64,000 bases of DNA from Lathyrus oleraceus (lineage: Eukaryota; Streptophyta; Magnoliopsida; Fabales; Fabaceae). The position numbers were made by a program, and so were the translations under genes. The DNA lies in assembly GCF_024323335.1 (NCBI RefSeq), contig NC_066581.1, positions 179,359,330 through 179,423,329 of the forward strand. Direction: 5' to 3'. Below the pieces are notes generated by a model. It saw only the letters and a program-made list of their open reading frames with translations. It was not told the origin of the DNA and did not search any database. Shown piece after piece: positions 33,920-43,576 of the stretch (positions are counted from its first letter, which is position 1; each line of letters opens with the position of its first letter).

Positions 33920-34520
33920 TATAACGCCCTAGACTGCTTTCAGGATTATCGACTGACCCCACAAACCAACACAGGTCTTTTCAGTATGTTTTGTCTTCAC
34001 TCACACGCTTTTCGGGAAACTTCTCAAAAGGTCACCCATTCAAATACTACTCCAAGTCAAGCACACTTAACAATGGAGTTCTTATCTATTAGGCAAACAA
34101 AAAGAAGATGCATATTGTTGGTATAGGTAGTACCAACTAATCCTTATAGGCCTTCCTTTAACCATGCAGTCCCATACCTGTACAGTCTCAGGATCCCTCT
34201 CATTCCGATGTGAATTCGGTTTTTTCTCTAGAAGCTGCTAGGAGTATCTCATTGTCATGCCTCGTGTATCGACAACCACTCCCAACTAAAAGAAGATGCA
34301 TCTTGTTGGTATGGGTAGTATAAATTAATCCTTATAGGTATTCCTTTAACCATGCAGTCCCATACATGTACAGTTTCAAGATCCCTCTCATTCCTATGTG
34401 AATTCGGTTTTTTCCTAGAAGCTGCTAGGAGTATCTCATTGTCATGCCTCGTGCACCGACAACCACTCCCTCACCCTCGGGTGTAACATGTAACCACTCT
34501 TTGGCCTCTTTGGCGTTACA
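33920..34520 (-). repeat. Cassandra LTR, internal copy (601 bp)
   Basis: Same structure as the copy at 33248, with the 190-bp internal duplication and a 5S-like segment at about 34004-34135. Appears identical by eye to the copy at 34592-35192. Confidence 0.85.
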
Positions 34521-34591
34521 TGCCCACCAGCTTCCGCTTGGTTCGTCCCTGAACCACATCGTACTGGGAGAGATTTTGACTCTGATACCAT

Positions 34592-35192
34592 TATAACGCC
34601 CTAGACTGCTTTCAGGATTATCGACTGACCCCACAAACCAACACAGGTCTTTTCAGTATGTTTTGTCTTCACTCACACGCTTTTCGGGAAACTTCTCAAA
34701 AGGTCACCCATTCAAATACTACTCCAAGTCAAGCACACTTAACAATGGAGTTCTTATCTATTAGGCAAACAAAAAGAAGATGCATATTGTTGGTATAGGT
34801 AGTACCAACTAATCCTTATAGGCCTTCCTTTAACCATGCAGTCCCATACCTGTACAGTCTCAGGATCCCTCTCATTCCGATGTGAATTCGGTTTTTTCTC
34901 TAGAAGCTGCTAGGAGTATCTCATTGTCATGCCTCGTGTATCGACAACCACTCCCAACTAAAAGAAGATGCATCTTGTTGGTATGGGTAGTATAAATTAA
35001 TCCTTATAGGTATTCCTTTAACCATGCAGTCCCATACATGTACAGTTTCAAGATCCCTCTCATTCCTATGTGAATTCGGTTTTTTCCTAGAAGCTGCTAG
35101 GAGTATCTCATTGTCATGCCTCGTGCACCGACAACCACTCCCTCACCCTCGGGTGTAACATGTAACCACTCTTTGGCCTCTTTGGCGTTACA
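34592..35192 (-). repeat. Cassandra LTR, internal copy (601 bp)
   Basis: 672 bp to the right of, and apparently identical to, the copy at 33920-34520. 5S-like segment at about 34676-34807. Confidence 0.85.
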
Positions 35193-35263
35193 TGCCCACC
35201 AGCTTCCGCTTGGTTCGTCCCTGAACCACATCGTACTGGGAGAGATTTTGACTCTGATACCAT

Positions 35264-35670
35264 TATAACGCCCTAGACTGCTTTCAGGATTATCGACTGA
35301 CCCCACAAACCAACACAGGTCTTTTCAGTATGTTTTGTCTTCACTCACACGCTTTCCGGGAAACTTCTCAAAAGGTCACCCATTCAAATACTACTCCAAG
35401 TCAAGCACACTTAACAATGGAGTTCTTATCTATTAGGCTACCGAAAAGAAGATGCATCTTGTTGATATAGGTAGTACCAATTAATCCCTATAAGCCTTCT
35501 TTCAACCATGTAGTCCCATACCTGTACAGTCTCAGGATCCCTCTCATTCCTATGTGAATTCGGGTTTTTCCTTAGAAGCTGCTAGGAGTGTCTCATTGTC
35601 ATGCCTCATGCACCGATAACCACTCCCTCGCCCTCGGATGTAACAACTCTTTGGCCTCTCTGGCGTTACA
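35264..35670 (-). repeat. Cassandra LTR, upstream-most copy without the duplication (407 bp)
   Basis: 5' LTR of the array in its own orientation. It has a single copy of the region that is doubled in the other three LTRs, so it may represent the ancestral LTR length. 5S-like segment at about 35348-35479. The LTR begins TGTAACGCC next to the flanking CTAGT. Confidence 0.85.
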
Positions 35671-36452
35671 CTAGTTCACTAAGCTGAAAAGTCACAAAAC
35701 TCCCTGAATTCTAGAGATGCATCTCCAGACGCACCCAAGTTACATACCTCCAACACTTTCCTGAGTGAGCCACCCCTTGTTGGCAAAAAATATTTTCGAA
35801 AATGCATCTTCGTAGCTATATTAGGGTCAATCCAAATGTGCATCTCCGTAATAATCCTTATTTCAAAACTCTACAATTTTTACGGAGATGCATCTCCAGA
35901 ATACACTATGTATGCTAAAACCATAATCAGTAGTAACAAATGCAGAAACTTGAAGAAAAATAAAAAGTAATATCAAAATACGCAACATTACCTAAACAAT
36001 TGTTAAAGATAATCGGTAACATAAATTTAATATTACACTTTATTAGGACGTCACAACATCCTTAGAATATCTTCGGTCGATCTTGCAATCGTCGATGCCA
36101 CTTCAACCAATCCATTTATTTCGTAACAGTGAAATATACTCCACATAACCCTTAAATTGTCATACAACTTCAGCTGAAAATTGATGAATTAAATCTCCCC
36201 TTCATTGTCAATCGAAGGTGAACGATACTCGATATTCACAACTTTTTCACTGTTTGAGTATTGCAAGAGATTCTCCAATATGAATTTTATATCTACAAGA
36301 TATGTGTACTCTGTGACCTTAAATTCGTGTGAGAGCTCCGCGCCGTTGAAGTAGAAAAATGTGACATGCAAATATATGTTCATTCTGGTGTGGTGTGTGT
36401 TTGTGAACAACATGAGACTGAATTATATTTATACAAGCTTGTTGGTTCTATG
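35671..36452 (-). mobile_element. MULE-like element fragment with palindromic motifs
   Basis: Sequence next to the Cassandra array matches the region at 52137-52330 (CTAGTTCAC, AAAAGTCACAAAA, GGAGATGCATCTCC-type palindromes, and a GAGTGAG-C-ACTCC-like stretch). It continues into a minus-strand ORF (36413-36189) of the MULE N-terminal type. Palindromic motifs lie at about 35712-35727 and 35883-35898. The Cassandra array is inserted in this unit, which presumably continues to the left of 33243. Confidence 0.55.
36070..36413 (-). pseudogene. Short MULE-type N-terminal ORF (PB1-like), decayed
   Basis: From 36413 the minus strand encodes HVTFFYFNGAELSHEF, then VVNIEYRSPSIDNEGEI before a stop at 36189. 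The same frame continues after the stop with FINFQLKLYDNLRVMW and VASTIARSTEDILRML. The pattern (FNG start, YRSP-D-G, L-DD-VR-MW, then ELD-S-I) is that of the short N-terminal domain in legume MULE transposase-like proteins. The ORF at 49043 is a relative. Function unknown; one clear in-frame stop. Confidence 0.55.
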
Positions 36453-37396
36453 TGTTGGCATCAATTTTGGTAAAACCTAGAGTTTTCACAAGGTGTCACA
36501 AGTGTTGTCTTGACATGAGATATCAGGTTCCTGCAGGGTGTTTAAATAAAGGATGAGCAGGATTTAGCTGAGATGTCAGACCCGATGTCAAGACATGTGT
36601 ATATAGAATATTCAGTTTGAATGTTATATATTTTGTGATTGCGCTTTTCATGCTATTTTGTGTGTGATTGATGTGGAGATTGAACGCGCCATTCAAGCAG
36701 TAATTAAGACCAGATTGAGTTATTTTCCAATAAGATATGATCAGTTGTTAAGAAGATAAGAGGAAAATAGATTTAGGGTTTTATGATGTCCAAGCCCATT
36801 TAAAAGCTTCTATAAAAAGGGCATGGAAAACCTGATTTTAATACACAAGAAATAACGAATGAAATAGTGAGAGAGAATAAGGGTTTTAGTCTTGTGTGAG
36901 CGTGTGTATTATAAGCCATTCATTCATTCATTGATGATTGAATTTGACTGACTTTTGAGTTATAATTTGTCCACTCTAAGCTTTGAAGCATGAGTGTGTG
37001 TTTACTTGGTTGAAGCTTTTAAGAAAAATCAAGTATGTGTTCTTGAAGAGTGTCTTCTTTCATTGTAATATTTGTTTTTACATCACTGCTGTAATTAAGG
37101 GGGAGTGAGTAGGATCTCTTATCTAAGAGTTCTTAGATAAAAGTCACACGGGTAGAGATTAGGTGAAAAGACTGTAACTTGAAGTTGTTTACTGAGAGTC
37201 TTTGAACTAATTCTGTTTAGTGGATTTCCTTCCTGGCTTGGTAGCCCCCAAACGTAGGTGAGTTTGCACCGAACTGGGTTAACAATTGCTTGTGTCACTT
37301 GTACTATTGTTCTTTATCTTTTATCCTGTTTATATTGTTCAGATATTAGTGTCGTGACATTACCTTCGACATCTCATATCTGATACCAGAACTTCA
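36453..37396 (+). repeat. LTR of a SIRE/Maximus-type copia element (944 bp)
   Basis: Starts TGTTGGCATCAATTTTGG and ends near CTTCA at 37396. It is followed at 37399 by a perfect tRNA-Met primer-binding site TGGTATCAGAGC. A probable TATA region lies near 36812 (TCTATAAAAAGG). Only this left LTR of the element is visible. Start and end words are typical of SIRE/Maximus LTRs in legumes. Confidence 0.85.
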
Positions 37397-37439
37397 ATTG
37401 GTATCAGAGCATGCATCCTGCTCTGGTTCTGGGTGAGAT

Positions 37440-38950
37440 CTTGGGATGTTACTTTCTGGTACTATAGATAGAGACGGAGGATTTGTTCACAGACCACCAA
37501 TTCTGGATGGATCTAACTAACTATGACTACTGGAAACCTCGAATGGTAGCCTTCTTGAAATCTTTGGATAATAAGGCTTAGAAGGCTGTTCTAACAGGCT
37601 GGGAACATCCAGTTATTGCTAAGGAAGGAGAAGTTACAACTGATAAGAAGGCTGATGAACAATGGACCAAGGAGGAGGATGAACTAGCCCTTGGAAACTC
37701 TAAAGTATTGAATTCTATATTCAATGGGGTTGATAAGAACATCTTCAGACTGGTGAACAACTGTTAGGTGGCTAAAGATGCTTGGAATATTCTCAAAACC
37801 ACTCATGAAGGTACCTCTAGAGTAAAGATGTCTAGATTGCAGCTGCTTACTACCAAGTTTGAAAATTTGAGGATGAAAGAAGATGAAAATATTCATGACT
37901 TTCATATGAACATCCTTGAAATTGCTAATGCCTCAGGAGCCCTGGGTGAGAAGATGTCAGATGAAAAACTAGTGAGGAAAATTCTCAAGTCACTTCCCAA
38001 GAGATTTGCCATGAAAGTGACAGCCATAGAAGAATCTCAAGACATCTGCAATATGAGAGTGGATGTGCTAATTGGATCCCTCCAAACATTTGAGTTGGGA
38101 ATGAGTGATAGATCTAAAAAGAAAGTCAAAAGCATAGCCTTCATGTCAAACACTGAAGAGAAAGAGGAAGAAAGTGGTCAAGATACTGATGAAGATCTGG
38201 CAAATGATGTAGCATTACTGAGGAGACAGTTCAACAAACTCTTGAAAAAGATGGATGTGAGGTCTAAGTCTAATGTCAAGAATAACTCATTTGACATCAG
38301 TGGTCCAATAATGCTGGAAGAAGAAAAAGATCTGATGAAAAGTCCAAACAAGGAAAAGGAGTTCAGTGCCATGAATATGATGGGTATGGACACATTAGAG
38401 CTGAATGTGGGACCTACCTCAAGAAACAGAAGAAGAGTCTTGCTGCTACTTGGTCTGATGAAAGTGAAACAGAAGGAGAGTCTGCCAATCTTGTGACTAC
38501 CTTGACTGGAAGATGGGGTTCTGATGAAGACTCAAGTGATGATGAAGTAACCTTTGATGAGTTAGCCACTACCTACAGAAAGTTGTGTTATAGAAGTGAA
38601 GAAGTGTGTCAACAAGTGGAAAATCAGAAGAAATTGATAACACAACTGGAGGATGAGAAGACAGAACACTTGGAAACCATCTCTAAGTTGAAGATTGAAG
38701 CAGTGTTCTTGAACGCCAAACTGTATGAGATGACAAAGTATGTCAGAATGCTAAACAGTGGATCTAACACCTTAGACAAAATCCTCCAGACTGGAAAAAT
38801 GGCAGGAGACAAGTCTTGCATTGGGTTCAATGAATCCAAACTTGAGTGTAGTCACACTGGTAGCAAACCAAAGATGTCACATCATGTGTCACAACATCAT
38901 AAGGAAAGACAACATAAAGGAAAACACCAAAGATGAAGATGTCATTACTG
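37440..38950 (+). pseudogene. SIRE-type gag with zinc knuckles, frameshifted
   Basis: Gag of a SIRE/Maximus copia element, beginning near 37500 in front of an in-frame stop at about 37578. Long open parts are 37768-38496 (242 codons; LQLLTTKFENLRMKEDENIH, KILKSLPKRFAMKVTAIEE) and, after a frameshift near 38300-38500, 38493-38936. The first zinc knuckle is hidden by the frameshift (a CHEYDGYGHI-AEC-like reading near 38360). A second, HYCGKFGHI, lies near 38940. Between them is a coiled-coil stretch rich in Glu, Lys and Leu (QVENQKKLITQLEDEK). Gag would form the virus-like particle. Decay is modest compared with the other copia copies. Confidence 0.85.
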
Positions 38951-39119
38951 TGGAAAATTTGGCCACATAAAACCATTCTACTTTAAGTTGTATGGCTATT
39001 CTAGTCCTTCTTATCATCAACCTAGATCCAAACACCACATCACTGTCAACAGAAAACAGTGAGTTCCTAGGACTGGTGCTACTAACCCGATAGCTCACAC
39101 TTCATTCAGAGTTTCAGCC

Positions 39120-39436
39120 AAAGAAGACTGGTATTTTGACAGTGGATGCTCCAGACACATGTCTGGAAGCAAAAACCTGCTAATTGACCTTCATCCTCAT
39201 GCCACTAGCTATGTAACCTTTGGTGATGGAGCAAAGGGTGAAATCAAGGGGATTGGAAAGCTAAACTGCCATGGAGTCCCTAATCTTGACAATGTGCTAC
39301 TTGTTAAAGGACTGACTGCAAACCTAATTAGCATCAGTCGACTGTGTGACCAAGTCTAAATGTAAACTTCACAAAAACTGAATGTCTGATTACTAATAAA
39401 GAAAATGAAGTGATCATGAAAGGAGTCAGGTCTAAA
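39120..39436 (+). pseudogene. SIRE-type protease start, truncated by rearrangement
   Basis: The protease block DWYFDSGCSRHMSGSKNLL holds the D-S-G-type active site (DSGC), followed by FGDGAKGEIKGIGKL and GLTANLISISRLCDQ. The frame is lost at 39358, and recognisable collinear sequence ends at 39436, where a 26-bp repeat and inverted pol sequence begin. Integrase is absent. Confidence 0.85.
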
Positions 39437-39437
39437 G

Positions 39438-39463
39438 AAACTGAATGTCTGATTACTAATAAA
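39438..39463 (+). repeat. 26-bp filler at the inversion breakpoint
   Basis: Exact copy of 39375-39400 (starts AAACTGAATGTCTGATTAC), placed between the + strand protease sequence and the - strand RNase H sequence. This is the expected mark of templated end joining. Confidence 0.85.
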
Positions 39464-40629
39464 TTTGGGTGCCTAATCAATTTATTACCTTTTCCACTCC
39501 AAATTAATTGCTACAAATTCTCATAAATACAAATCCTTAATTTCCCTCTTAGAAATTCAAATTGATTTGCATCCAAGGCCTTTGTAAAAATATCAGCTAA
39601 CTACATTTCAGTAGCAACATGCTCTAGGGCTATAATTTTATCTTCCACTAGTTCTCTAATAAAATGATGACGGATATCAATATGTTTTGTCCTGATGTTT
39701 GAATATGTTTTTTAGAAATATTTATAGCACTCAGGTTGTCACAGTACAATGTCATGACATGTATTCAGTCAGCATCTGTTTCATCCATACCAGTTGAGAA
39801 CAACTGCTTCCAGCTGCTATGTATTCAGCTTCAGCAGTGGACAGAGACACACAATTTTGTTTCTTACTAAACTATGATATTAAGTTGTTCCCCAAGAAGA
39901 AGCATCCTCCTGATGTGTTTTTCCTATCATCAGCACTTCCATCCCAATCAGCATCACAGTATCCAGTCAGCACAGATCCAGATCCATGAGTATACAATAT
40001 CCCATAGTCACTAGTGCCATTGACATATTTCAGTATCCTTTTCACTTGGTTTATATGACTGACTTTTGGTTCAGCTTGATATCTAGCACAAACTCCTACA
40101 GCAAAAGCAATGTCAGGTCTGCTTGCTGTGAGATATAACAGACTCCCTATCATGCTTTTGTAGAGACTTTGATCTACACTAACACCATTTTCATCTTTAG
40201 AGACTTTCAGATGAGTAGGAGCAGGTGTCCTTTTGTGACTAGCATTCTCCATGCCAAACTTTTTGACAATATTTTTGGCATATTTGCTTTGAGATAGAAA
40301 GATAGAATCTTCCATCTGCTTGACTTGTAGCCCAAGAAAATAGGTTAGTTCTCCAACAAGGCTCATTTCAAATTTAGACTGCATTTGTTTAACAAAATGT
40401 TCAACCATCTTATTTGACATCCCACCAAACACAATATCATCCACATATATCTGAGCCACCATGAGTTTTCCTCCTTCATTTTTAACAAATAAGGTCTTAT
40501 CAATGTCTCCCTTCCTGTATCCATTGTCTATGAGAAACATTGTGAGTCTATCATATCAAGCCCTAGGAGCTTGTTTCAAACCATAGAGGGCTTTCCTCAA
40601 CTTATACACATGCTTTGGGTATGTAAATC
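39464..40629 (-). pseudogene. SIRE-type RT and RNase H, inverted relative to gag
   Basis: On the minus strand RT runs from 40629 (HVYKLRKALYGLKQAPRA at 40610-40556) through 40540-39872 (QIYVDDIVFGG catalytic box, GLQVKQMEDSIFLSQSKYA, GSLLYLTASRPDIAFAVG). RNase H continues past a stop at 39872 (CVSLSTAEAEYIAA near 39840). Family and orientation show it is the 3' part of a SIRE pol gene turned around relative to the gag at 37440-38950. A 222-codon stretch is open, so decay is limited. Upstream RT lies on the far side of the inserted element at 40630-43156. Confidence 0.88.
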
Positions 40630-41204
40630 TGTTGAAGAGTATATTTCCGGCAAATATTTTTATATCGTATCCACAGATATTGGTTGATATTATTGTCGTT
40701 CTATAATTCCAATTGTTATAAGTTAGAAAAGTAACCAAGTTGTTTTTGAGTGAATAGTTATCTCTTAACTAAAATGACACTAAGACAATGAAATTAGTTT
40801 TAATCAAATATAAAAAGCTTGCCAAGATTGGAGTTCACTATCCCAAGTTCTTATGTTTTCTTAGTGACAACTATATGGATTCAAGATTATTGATGATATT
40901 CAAGTATCCTCTCAATAACATTTATTTCTAAATGAGATTGTGATAATCACTATATTAATCTTTAGACGATTTCTCCACCTAACTATTAATATAACAATGT
41001 TTGATACAAAAGAAGAGTAGTGTATAAATCTATTTCTATAATTTATTCACTACTTGAAAGCATATTTTAAGTCAAAACTTGAATAACCTTTCTCAACAAT
41101 AACTCAAATCTGAATATTCAAAATAGGGTGAAAATATCAATCATTACATCAATAATCTTTTGTCACATACAAGAGTCAATAGGAATACATAATCAATAAG
41201 GGAT

Positions 41205-42711
41205 AACTACTACCTCCAATCTTGACAAAGTGGGGTTTAGCTCCTCATCACCATGTTTGACAGCAAATGGAATACACAAGAAAGCCTCTGTTTTTCTTCT
41301 CCAACACTTCTGATTATCTTCTTTCCTTTTCTCCCATTGTGTGTGTCGCATTACGCGAAAAACCGGCGGGAAAAGAAACACAGAGCCGCCACCGTGCGTT
41401 ATTTATCCCAAAGGCGGGAAAGGAAACGCTCGAAGTAAACCTGGAAAGGAAATGGTCTCGCGACCAGAGATTGATGGGATCGGGAGTCGGTTATGCGAAG
41501 GGAAGGTATTAGCACCCCTACGCATCCGTCGTACTCGACGGGATCCACGCTCAGAAAGAATAGAAGAAAGGTTGCTAAAGATACTTCTCAAAACTGCACA
41601 AAACTGGAAACAAACACAGAAAGGACGGAAGAAACGGACTCGGCAGGATATCGCATCCTGGGACTACGTAGTTTGTCAGACACAAACATCAGAGTCGACG
41701 TAGTTCGAGGACAGGGGAAACGTGCTCGCTAGGATGTCGCATCCTATGCATACGTATCTTCTCTAACCAGAGAAAGAATCAGAGCACTCGTAGCTCGGCT
41801 AACGCACGCCAAACAAAACGCAAACAGGAAACCGACTGCCAACCGCTGGACTTATGTCAGACTCCGCACAAACAAACAAGACACAGGAAACCGACTGCCA
41901 ATCGCTGGACTTACGTCAGACTCCAACACACCACAAACACACAGGAAACTGACTGCCAATCGCTGGACTTACATCAGACTCCAACCAGAAAAGGATAACA
42001 AACACACACAAAAAGAAAAGAAAGTGCCCGGAGAGATCAGCTCAATCTCCTGCCTACGTACCTCATATGGTATGAGGATCAGGGCGACGTAGTTCCCCTT
42101 AACAGGGAAAAAACTTCTATCCTAACCAGAGACAAGGGAGATAACAGACTACTAGGGAGACTACGACTCGAGCCTAGAAGTTGTCATGCATACGATCCCT
42201 ATGTTGAGGTCTCTATCCTAACTTGCACATGGAGCAAGCTAGCCTAAACAGCACATCATCAAACACAAGCACAAGAGAGCAAGCACACACGCTATATGGA
42301 AACAAATGGCTCATACAAGGCTAGGCTTTAGTCAAGGGGTCATATCAACCTCGACAAACAAGCCAACTGGAATGAGGTGTTTTTAGCTCTTAACCCTAAC
42401 ATTGAGAGTTAGGGTGAAGCAGATGAAATGGGAAGTGAGGGTGAGACCTCACAGCTCTTATCCCTGGCCTGAGAGAGCTTAAATCAATGAAAATGTGGGA
42501 GTCCATAATGTGGGGAACTCTTCTCCACAAATGACTGACACAACAAGATCTTGGTTTTTTTATTCAAGATGCATCAACACATGGTGTGAGCAAAGTGAAT
42601 GACACAACTGAATAGCAGGGGATGAAACTACTACCTCCAATCTTGACAAAGTGGGGTTTAGCTCCTCATCACCATGTTTGATAGCAAATGGAATACACAA
42701 GAAAGCCTCTG
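41205..42711. repeat. 86-bp direct repeats flanking Ogre sequence
   Basis: 41205-41290 and 42626-42711 match at 85 of 86 positions by eye and border the 1335-bp segment 41291-42625. The second copy runs directly into the right inverted repeat. Their near identity suggests a recent event such as a duplication-generating insertion or recombination. Confidence 0.85.
41343..42500 (-). mobile_element. 3' part of an Ogre-type gypsy LTR (minus strand)
   Basis: On the minus strand the segment ends with the block found at the end of the Ogre LTR at 57342-62239 (GATGCGTAGGGGTGCTAATA, CCTTCCCTTCGCATAA, TTTGGGATAAATAACGC and a CGCCGG stretch before the terminus). The right limit is uncertain; LTR-like wording continues to about 42620. 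At 41824-41989 three tandem copies of a 57-bp unit (containing CTGCCAATCGCTGGACTTAC) are present. The rest of the element is absent. Confidence 0.75.
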
Positions 42712-43156
42712 AAATATGCTTTCAAGTAGTGAACAAATTGTAAAAATAGATTTATACACTACTCTTTTTTTGTATCAAACATTAAAGATTGTTATATTAA
42801 TAGTTAGATGGAGAAACCGTCTAAAGATTAATATAGTGATTATCACAATCTCATTTAGAAATAAATGTTATTGAGAGGATACTTGAATATCATCAATAAT
42901 CTTGAATCCATATAGTTGTCACTAAGGAAACATAAGAACTTGGGATAGTGAACTCCAATCTTGGCAAGCTTTTTATATTTGATTAAAACTAATTTCATTG
43001 TCTTAGTGTCATATTAATTAAGAGATAACTATTCACTCAAAAACAACTTGGTTACTTTTCTAACTTATAACAATTGGAATTATAGAACGGCGGTAATATC
43101 AACCAATATCTGTGGATACGATATAAAAATATTTGCCGGAAATATACTTTTCAACA

Positions 43157-43573
43157 AAACCCTTTAGGTTGTTCAACATACACTTCCTCATTTAAGTAAA
43201 CATTCAAGAAGGCACTTTTTACATCCATTTGGAATAGTTTAAACTTCAGAATACATGCCACTCCAAGCAATAGTCTAATGGACTCCAGACGAGCTACAAG
43301 AGCAAATGTTTCATCAAAGTCAACTCCTTCAATTTGAGTGTATCCTTGTGCTACCAATCTTGCTTTATTTTTAGCAACCGCCCCTTGTTCATCATATTTA
43401 TTCTTGTAAATCCACTTTGTTCCAATAACATTTATTCCTTCAGGTCTTGGAACCAGTTTCCATACTTCATTTCTCTTGAATTGGCCTAACTCTTCCTGCA
43501 TGGCATTGATCCAGAATTCATCAGTGGAGGCTTCCTTGACATTCCTGGGCTCAATCTTGGACACAAAACAGCC
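43157..43573 (-). pseudogene. SIRE-type RT N-terminal part (inverted)
   Basis: 43564-43151 on the minus strand encodes the RT start (TDEFWINAMQEELGQFKRNE, LVPRPEGINVIGTKWIYKNK, QMDVKSAFLNVYLNEEVYVE). It joins the RT at 40629 once the long-TIR element is removed. One residue of the usual FSPVARLE motif reads ALVARLE. At about 43573 it abuts PMD sequence; the integrase that should precede it is missing. Confidence 0.88.
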
Positions 43574-43576
43574 ATG

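Larger units (their letters stand above)
33248..35670 (-). mobile_element. Tandem Cassandra-type TRIM array: 4 LTRs, 3 internal regions
   Basis: Read on the minus strand: LTR 35670-35264, internal 35263-35193, LTR 35192-34592, internal 34591-34521, LTR 34520-33920, internal 33919-33849, LTR 33848-33248. The period is exactly 672 bp. Outer ends are TGTAAC...GTTACA-type, and the array is bordered by CTAGT on both sides (33243-33247 and 35671-35675). Each 71-bp internal region starts with a tRNA-Met primer-binding site (TGGTATCAGAGTC) and has no coding capacity. Each LTR contains a 5S rRNA-like segment, the hallmark of Cassandra TRIMs. The two middle LTRs look identical. Array formation by unequal recombination between LTRs is an inference. 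Confidence 0.88.
40630..43156. mobile_element. 2.5-kb element with about 440-bp terminal inverted repeats
   Basis: The left end (40630-41067) starts TGTTGAAGAGTATATTTCC. The right end (42713-43156) is its inverse with about 95% similarity by eye. The element interrupts SIRE RT: the frame before it and after it is continuous if the element and one copy of the flanking 5 bp are left out (AAATC at 40625-40629, AAACC at 43157-43161, one mismatch). No transposase or other ORF with recognisable domains. The interior contains an 86-bp direct repeat and an Ogre LTR fragment. Termini TG...CA with a 5-bp duplication resemble LTRs, yet the repeats are inverted, so the class is unclear (foldback-like). 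Confidence 0.8.

Noticed and set aside
33753..35306. Three identical 69-codon minus-strand ORFs at 672-bp spacing
   Set aside because: They cross the Cassandra LTR/internal junction and primer-binding site. Repetition comes from the array, not from selection for a protein; TRIMs have no coding capacity.
33248..35670. Genuine 5S rDNA array
   Set aside because: Similarity covers mainly the 3' two thirds of 5S with many changes, and each unit has a retroelement primer-binding site and LTR-like ends.
41341..41732. Overlapping + strand ORFs of 60-120 codons
   Set aside because: All lie antisense to the conserved 3' block of an Ogre LTR and show no protein similarity.
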